DNA from: Burkholderia cepacia ATCC 25416
GTDB taxonomy: Bacteria > Pseudomonadota > Gammaproteobacteria > Burkholderiales > Burkholderiaceae
Direction: 5' to 3'
Length of the DNA stretch: 64,000 nt
NCBI RefSeq assembly: GCF_001411495.1
Contig: NZ_CP012982.1
Location: 3,286,001-3,350,000, forward strand
This document shows, piece after piece, positions 59,282 to 64,000 of this stretch. The position numbers and the translations under genes are program-made. The notes beneath the pieces are model-generated. The model was not told the origin of the DNA and did not search any database. It saw only the letters and a program-made list of their open reading frames with translations. Position 1 is the first letter of the stretch; each line of letters starts with the position of its first letter.

Positions 59282-60214
59282 GTGGCAAACGCTCGTAAAG
59301 TCATCATCACCTGTGCGCCGACCGGCGCGATCCATACGCCGTCGATGTCGCCGTACCTGCCTGTCACACCGCACGAAATCGAAACGGCCGCGGTCGCGGC
59401 CGCACGGGCCGGCGCGGCGATCCTGCACCTGCACGCACGCAACCCGTCCGACGGCAAGCCGACACAGGATCCGGCCGTGTTCGCCGAATTCCTGCCTCGC
59501 ATCAAGGCGCAGACCGACGCGGTGATCAACCTCACGTCGGGCGGCAGCCCGCACATGACGGTCGACGAACGGCTGCAGCCCGCGCTGCATTTCCAGCCCG
59601 AGGTCGCGTCGTTGAACATGGGCTCGATGAACTTCGGGCTGTACCCGATGCTCGAGCGCTTCCGCGAGCTGAAGCATCCGTGGGAGCGCGAACATCTCGA
59701 GAAAAGCCGCGATCTCGTGTTCAAGAATACGTTCGCGGACATCGAGACGATCCTCACGCGCTGCGGCGCGAACGGCACGCGGTTCGAATTCGAGTGCTAC
59801 GACATCTCGCATCTGTACAACCTCGCGCACTTCGTCGATCGCGGGCTCGCGAAACCGCCGTTCTTCGTGCAAAGCGTGTTCGGCCTGCTCGGCGGGATCG
59901 GCGCGCACCCGGAAGACCTGATGCACATGCGCCGGACGGCCGACCGCCTGTTCGGCAGCGATTACGTGTGGTCGATCCTCGGCGCGGGCCGCAACCAGAT
60001 TCCGCTCGCGACGATCGGCGCCGCGCAAGGCGCGAACGTGCGCGTCGGGCTCGAGGATTCGCTGTGGATCGCGCCCGGCAAGCTCGCGGAATCGAGCGCC
60101 GCGCAAGTCCTGAAAATGCGTCAGGTGCTCGAAGGCCTGTCGCTCGAGATCGCAACGCCGGCCGAGGCGCGCGCGATGCTCGCGCTCAAGGGCGGCGACG
60201 CCGTGAATTTCTGA
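59282..60214 (+). CDS. Beta-keto acid cleavage enzyme (BKACE, DUF849)
   Basis: A 310-residue enzyme starting with GTG (AAAGGA upstream). The family motifs are present: VIITCAPTGAIHTPSMSPYL, the Zn-ligand pair His49/His51 in AILHLHARNP, NLTSGGSPHMTVDERLQPAL, and EFECYDISHLYNLAHFVDRG. BKACEs react a beta-keto acid with acetyl-CoA to give acetoacetate and a shortened CoA thioester; the substrate varies among subfamilies and cannot be fixed here. The upstream SDR and downstream MFS and AtoE-like transporters fit a pathway for an unidentified beta-hydroxy acid. Confidence 0.9.
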   Translation: MANARKVIITCAPTGAIHTPSMSPYLPVTPHEIETAAVAAARAGAAILHLHARNPSDGKPTQDPAVFAEFLPRIKAQTDAVINLTSGGSPHMTVDERLQPALHFQPEVASLNMGSMNFGLYPMLERFRELKHPWEREHLEKSRDLVFKNTFADIETILTRCGANGTRFEFECYDISHLYNLAHFVDRGLAKPPFFVQSVFGLLGGIGAHPEDLMHMRRTADRLFGSDYVWSILGAGRNQIPLATIGAAQGANVRVGLEDSLWIAPGKLAESSAAQVLKMRQVLEGLSLEIATPAEARAMLALKGGDAVNF

Positions 60215-60266
60215 TCGCCGGGTCGCCCCCCGACACCCGCATCCGCATCCGCAAGCGCAGTGACAA

Positions 60267-60292
60267 GGCGCCGGCCCGAACCGGCCGGCGCC
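60267..60292 (+). repeat. 10-bp GC hairpin between BKACE and MFS genes
   Basis: GGCGCCGGCC and its inverse GGCCGGCGCC with a 6-nt loop, no T-run. It may act as an intercistronic attenuator or a weak terminator. Confidence 0.5.
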
Positions 60293-60442
60293 AGGACGCC
60301 CTTCATCGCCCCGCTCCGTTCGAGCGCCGCCGGCGCGGCTCCGTCGACTGCCCATCCGCTGCCTGCCGCGCAGCGGCATTTGCCGAACGCGGCGCGCCGT
60401 GCTTGCCGTGCGCGCCGGTTCGCCCTTACCGGAGTCGTCCGC

Positions 60443-61771
60443 ATGTCCACTCATCACGCTCAGGCCCTGTCGTCCACCGCGACCGACGCGAACGCGTCGC
60501 TGAACCGGCTGCTGTTCCGCAAACTCATGCCGCTGCTGATCGCCGCGTATGTGATCAGCTTTCTCGACCGCACCAACATCGCGTTCGCCAAACATTCGAT
60601 GGGCGTCGATCTCGGCATCTCATCGGCCGCGTACGGGCTCGGCGCGGGGCTGTTCTTTCTCACCTACGCGCTCTTCGAGATCCCGAGCAACCTGATCATG
60701 CATCGCGTCGGCGCGCGCTTCTGGATCACGCGGATCATGATCACGTGGGGCGCGCTGTCGATCGCGATGGCGTTCGTCCGCGGCGAGACATCGTTCTACG
60801 TGATGCGCCTGCTGCTCGGCGTGGCCGAAGCCGGCCTGTTTCCCGGCGTGATGCTGTATCTGACGTACTGGTTCGGCCGGGAGGAGCGTGCACGCGCCAC
60901 CGGCTATTTCCTGCTCGGCGTGTGCATTGCGAATATCGTCGGCGGGCCGCTGGCCGGTGCGCTGATCGAACTCGACGGCACGCTCGGTTTCCACGGCTGG
61001 CAATGGCTGTTCGTCGTCGAAGGCATTCCGGCGATCCTGCTCGCGTTCGTCGTGTGGACACGCTTGCCGGACCGTCCGAGCGCCGCGCCGTGGCTCGCCC
61101 CGGAAACCGGCCGCGCGCTCGAGCGCAAGCTGGCCGCCGAACAGGACGCGGGCGTCGCCGCGCACGGCGGCCACGCGTTCGGCGCCGCATTGCGCGACCC
61201 GCAGATCTGGCTCGCGATCTTCGTGTACTTCTGCCACCAGTTGACCATCTACACGGTGATCTTCTTCCTGCCGGGGATCATCGGCGCGTCGGGACGTCTG
61301 TCGCCGGTCGCGGTCGGGTTGCTGACGTCGCTGCCCTGGCTCGCCGCCGCGCTCGGGGCCGGGACGCTGCCGCGCTTCGCACGCGAGTCGCGTCATTCGC
61401 GGCGGATGCTGTGCGCGGGGCTCGCGATCATGGCGGCCGGGATGGTCGGTGCCGCGCATGCGTCACCGTTGGCGGGCCTGCTCTGCGTATGCGTGTCCGC
61501 GTCGATGTTCTTCGTCGTGCAGTCGATCGTGTTCACGTTTCCGGCGTCGCGGCTCGCCGGCAGTGCGCTGGCCGGCGGGCTCGGGCTCGTGAATACGTGC
61601 GGGCTGCTCGGCGGCTTCGTCGGGCCCACCGTCGTCGGCGCGATCGAACAGGCGACCGGCAATGCAAAGAACGGGCTGACGCTGCTGGCGGCCGCGCTCG
61701 TCGTCGCGGCATTCGCGAGCCTCGCGTTGCGTCACGGGCACGAGCGCGCCGACGTGCGGTCGCGCGGCTGA
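60443..61771 (+). CDS. MFS transporter (ACS/anion:cation symporter type)
   Basis: A 442-residue transporter with about 12 helices. Family traits: FRKLMPLLIAAYVISFLDRT in helix 1 and NIAFAKHSMGVDLGISSAAY, the loop after helix 2-3, and WGALSIAMAFVRGETSFYVM. This group imports organic anions such as sugar acids, tartrate or phthalate. The ATG at 60443 has GGAG nine bases upstream. As the last gene of the GntR/SDR/BKACE run, it probably imports the pathway substrate. Confidence 0.9.
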   Translation: MSTHHAQALSSTATDANASLNRLLFRKLMPLLIAAYVISFLDRTNIAFAKHSMGVDLGISSAAYGLGAGLFFLTYALFEIPSNLIMHRVGARFWITRIMITWGALSIAMAFVRGETSFYVMRLLLGVAEAGLFPGVMLYLTYWFGREERARATGYFLLGVCIANIVGGPLAGALIELDGTLGFHGWQWLFVVEGIPAILLAFVVWTRLPDRPSAAPWLAPETGRALERKLAAEQDAGVAAHGGHAFGAALRDPQIWLAIFVYFCHQLTIYTVIFFLPGIIGASGRLSPVAVGLLTSLPWLAAALGAGTLPRFARESRHSRRMLCAGLAIMAAGMVGAAHASPLAGLLCVCVSASMFFVVQSIVFTFPASRLAGSALAGGLGLVNTCGLLGGFVGPTVVGAIEQATGNAKNGLTLLAAALVVAAFASLALRHGHERADVRSRG

Positions 61772-61793
61772 AAGGCAGTCTGGAACCAGACCG

Positions 61794-61827
61794 GCGTGAG
61801 ACGGGCTCCGCCCCGCCCGCCTCACGC
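61794..61827. terminator. Hairpin between convergent transporter genes
   Basis: GCGTGAG pairs with CTCACGC, with an inner CGGGC/GCCCG stem after one mismatch. It lies between the convergent MFS and AtoE-like stops and may serve both; no clear T-run. Confidence 0.4.
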
Positions 61828-61829
61828 GG

Positions 61830-63152
61830 TCAGAACAGATACATCCCCGCGACGAACACGACGCCCGAGAACAGCAGCGTCGTCACGCAGTACCCCATGA
61901 TGTCGCGCACCCCGAGCCCGGCAATCGCCAGCGCGGGCAGCGCCCAGAACGGCTGCGCCATGTTGGTCCAGGCCTCGCCGTACGCGATCGCCATCGCCGC
62001 CTTGCCGAGATCGGCACCGAGCGCCTGAGCCGCCGGCATCACGAACGGGCCCTGCACGACCCAGTGGCCGCCGCCCGACGGCACCGCGAAATTGATCACG
62101 GCGGAACTCAGGAACGCGAGCAGCGGGAACGTATGCACGTTCGCGATATCGACGAACCACTTCGTGATCACGCCCGCGAGCCCCGAATGATCCATCAGCG
62201 CCTGGATGCCGGCGTAGAACGGGAACTGGATCATGATCCCCGACGCGCCGCGCGCCGCGCCGGCCACCGCGCGCGCATAGGCCATCGGCGTACGGTGCAG
62301 CAGGATGCCGGCCGCGAGGAACGCGAGGTTCACGGTGTCGATGTCGAGTGCGAAGCCCTTCTGCACGAACTTCAGCACGAGGAACGCCGCACACAGCGCC
62401 GCGACGAACACCGACAACGCACGGCTCTCCTCCATCCGCTCCGCGAACGTCGCGTCGGGCCCGAGCTGGCGCTCGACGCTCGGCGGTTCGGCCAGCAGCG
62501 CCGGATCGACGCTGACCACGTCGCCCGGCTTCGGCATCATCAGGCGCGCGAGGAACGGCAGCATCACGATCAGGCCGATCGTGATGAACGCGTTGTAGCC
62601 GGTGAAGATCGTCTGCGACACGGGAATCAGCCCGATGGTCTTTTCCATCGGGTTGCCCTTCGTGGCCGCGACGAGCGGGACCGAACCCGACAATCCGCCG
62701 TGCCAGCTCAGGAAGCCCATGTACGCGGACGCGACGAGCAGCCGGTAATCGCTGCCGGCCACGCGACGCGCCACTTCGCGCGCGAGCATCGCGCCGAGCA
62801 CGAGGCCGAAGCCCCAGTTGATCGCGCACGCGAGCGCGCCGACGAACGCGACGAGCATCACGCCCTGCCCCGGCGTGCGCGCGGTGCTCGCGAGCGCGAC
62901 GAGCATGCGCTTCACGGGCGGCGAACTCGCGAGTGCGTGACCGGTGACGAGAATCATCACCATCTGCATCGAGAACGCGAGCAGGTTCCAGAAACCCGAA
63001 CCCCACATCGTCGTGAGTTGGGCGGGCGTATTGGGTGTGAGGCCGAACGCGAGCGCGAACGTGACGATCGTCAGCAGGATCGCGAAAATCAACGGGTCGG
63101 GCAACACGCGGTGAACCACCTGCGTGAAAAAGCGGGAAATGCGCTGGATCAA
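61830..63152 (-). CDS. atoE: Short-chain fatty acid transporter (AtoE-like)
   Basis: A 440-residue membrane protein of the short-chain fatty acid transporter family. Features: FFTQVVHRVLPDPLIFAILL at the N-terminus, MWGSGFWNLLAFSMQMVMIL, SYMGFLSWHGGLSGSVPLVA-like region (AYMGFLSWHGGLSGSVPLVA), and VPSGGGHWVVQGPFVMPAAQ. It probably moves acetoacetate, butyrate or similar acids, the kind of product made by the convergent BKACE pathway. Translation starts at TTG (63152), with GAGGAG close upstream. Confidence 0.9.
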   Translation of the reverse strand: MIQRISRFFTQVVHRVLPDPLIFAILLTIVTFALAFGLTPNTPAQLTTMWGSGFWNLLAFSMQMVMILVTGHALASSPPVKRMLVALASTARTPGQGVMLVAFVGALACAINWGFGLVLGAMLAREVARRVAGSDYRLLVASAYMGFLSWHGGLSGSVPLVAATKGNPMEKTIGLIPVSQTIFTGYNAFITIGLIVMLPFLARLMMPKPGDVVSVDPALLAEPPSVERQLGPDATFAERMEESRALSVFVAALCAAFLVLKFVQKGFALDIDTVNLAFLAAGILLHRTPMAYARAVAGAARGASGIMIQFPFYAGIQALMDHSGLAGVITKWFVDIANVHTFPLLAFLSSAVINFAVPSGGGHWVVQGPFVMPAAQALGADLGKAAMAIAYGEAWTNMAQPFWALPALAIAGLGVRDIMGYCVTTLLFSGVVFVAGMYLF

Positions 63153-63358
63153 CTTGAGCTCCTCGTTTCCTGATAGGGACGTCCGCGCGTGTCGTTGTGG
63201 GTGGATGCGCGGAAACGCGCGGATTCTTGCATAGAACCGGCGGACGCGCTTTGGTATGCGGGGGGCCGCGATCGCGCGGTCGTATCGACAGGAAAACGGG
63301 GATAAATGACAGGCAGCCCTTACGTCGCTTCGCAGCCTCGATCAACGCACTGCGTTCG

Positions 63359-63706
63359 TCACGCCTCCCAGCGCCCGCGCTCCATCGCCTCGACCATCAT
63401 GCCGAGTGTGAGCGACCGGCCGCCCAGGATTTCGCGCGCCTTGTTGCTGAATGGCGATCTGACGACCGTGGCAAGGAACGAACCGATGCCGAGCTTCGCC
63501 GACGGGTAGTAATCGTGGATGTCGAACATGGACAAGTCGACGTCAAACGTCACGGCCCATCGCCGGACGAACGCATCGATGTGCTCCGGCTCCATGTCGA
63601 GATCGTGATGGAGATCCGTGTCCCGCGTGAGCTCGATCCGACCGACTGGCAGCTTGCCGATATCGGTCGCAATGAACGCTTCGAGGTTTTTCCAGGCGTC
63701 AGCCAT
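63359..63706 (-). CDS. DUF1493 (acyl-carrier-protein-like) protein
   Basis: A 115-residue protein resembling DUF1493: RDTDLHHDLDMEPEHIDAFV, then VDLSMFDIHDYYPSAKLGIG. The DLxHDLxMxxxDxxxF pattern resembles carrier-protein folds but lacks the DSL phosphopantetheine serine. Function unknown. Its ATG overlaps by eight bases the stop of the upstream gene that runs out of the window. Composition is less GC-rich than in the catabolic genes. Confidence 0.75.
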   Translation of the reverse strand: MADAWKNLEAFIATDIGKLPVGRIELTRDTDLHHDLDMEPEHIDAFVRRWAVTFDVDLSMFDIHDYYPSAKLGIGSFLATVVRSPFSNKAREILGGRSLTLGMMVEAMERGRWEA

Positions 63707-64000
63707 ACAAACGATCCTCGGGCTTCACGATGCTGTTGTACGTGCCGATCGTGCGATGAGTGATCAGCGAGATATCCGTTGCCAGGAGGACCCAACCTGC
63801 TCCTGGAATGGCGCGCCCGACAAAAGCGCCGATATTCCGCGTGAACTTGATCCGCAACATGACAAGACTCGTGAACGACGTAACGGTTGGCAAAATCCGA
63901 TGCTTCAGTTCGTACGGCAGCAAGCGACGAGAAACCACCGACGCGATCGAGGTGCCCTTGACGGCGTTTGCGAACTTGCCGCGCGTGCGGATAAAGCGCT
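63699..64000 (-). CDS. Partial hypothetical membrane protein (5' end outside window)
   Basis: The frame is open to the window edge, and the visible 99 residues are the C-terminus of a longer protein. They read RFIRTRGKFANAVKGTSIAS, then VVSRRLLPYELKHRILPTVT, and VGRAIPGAGWVLLATDISLI, ending KPEDRLYG. A hydrophobic segment around GAGWVLLATDISLI suggests membrane association. It overlaps the DUF1493 gene by eight bases, so the two are coupled. It may be the STM2901-type partner often found with DUF1493 (recalled, not certain). The start lies beyond position 64000. Confidence 0.65.
   Translation of the reverse strand, partial: RFIRTRGKFANAVKGTSIASVVSRRLLPYELKHRILPTVTSFTSLVMLRIKFTRNIGAFVGRAIPGAGWVLLATDISLITHRTIGTYNSIVKPEDRLYG

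Noticed and set aside
1..64000. CRISPR arrays, rRNA, tRNA, insertion sequences, integrases or phage genes
   Set aside because: None could be found by reading: no regularly spaced repeats with spacers, no tRNA-like T-loop and arm patterns, and no transposase or integrase motifs in the translated frames.

Overview
The window is very GC-rich and densely coded, with mostly strong AGGAGG-type ribosome binding sites. Its families (VgrG/PAAR, Tae4/Tai4, DUF4148, DUF1488, DUF2182, small proline-rich and DEGLEETFPASDPP-type proteins, two-domain universal stress protein) point to a Burkholderia, most likely of the cepacia complex and probably a secondary replicon. This is an inference from gene content and composition; no rRNA, tRNA, origin, integrase, insertion sequence or CRISPR array was seen.

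Layout. 1-12.7 kb is a stress and signalling block: small conserved proteins, CBS and PRC-barrel proteins, a DUF4142 protein, a hybrid histidine kinase divergent from a receiver-less sigma54 activator, a chemoreceptor and a tandem universal stress protein. 12.7-14.1 kb is an amino-acid permease. 14.6-22.4 kb is a type VI secretion (T6SS) cassette, visibly AT-richer over much of its length and all on the minus strand: VgrG, a VRR-NUC nuclease effector, a DUF3396 immunity protein, an unknown protein, a PAAR tip protein and a GNAT acetyltransferase. The remnant of an XRE regulator lies beside it. 22.4-35.5 kb holds housekeeping and accessory genes: a DedA-rhodanese fusion, a cupin, UspA, a CHASE/PAS kinase with a NarL-type regulator, an LprI-like protein, a DUF1326-DUF2182 pair, a DMT exporter, a PilZ protein and a class A penicillin-binding protein.

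35.6-39.9 kb is a trans-3-hydroxy-L-proline catabolic module: dehydratase with a Cys/Thr active site, a substrate-binding protein, a FadR-type regulator and a divergent ornithine-cyclodeaminase-family reductase. Two related inverted repeats flank the regulator gene. 40.0-42.9 kb is an FNR-like module: a single receiver domain, an FNR/Anr-type regulator with the Cys cluster, and small ribosome-associated or unknown proteins. FNR-like boxes (TTGAY-N4-RTCAA) lie upstream of both universal stress genes and of the DUF1488 gene, suggesting a low-oxygen regulon.

43.1-47.4 kb carries an aromatic aminotransferase, an aromatic amino-acid permease, a divergent Lrp regulator and an EamA transporter. 47.8-51.8 kb carries a lipoprotein acid phosphatase, a di-haem peroxidase and a methyltransferase. 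51.8-56.4 kb is a polar amino-acid ABC transporter with a FAD oxidase and a divergent IclR regulator. 56.4-57.4 kb is a second, orphan T6SS pair (Tae4 amidase and Tai4 immunity). 57.7-63.2 kb is a beta-keto-acid cleavage pathway (GntR, SDR, BKACE, MFS, AtoE-like transporter). The right edge holds a DUF1493 gene overlapping a gene that runs out of the window.
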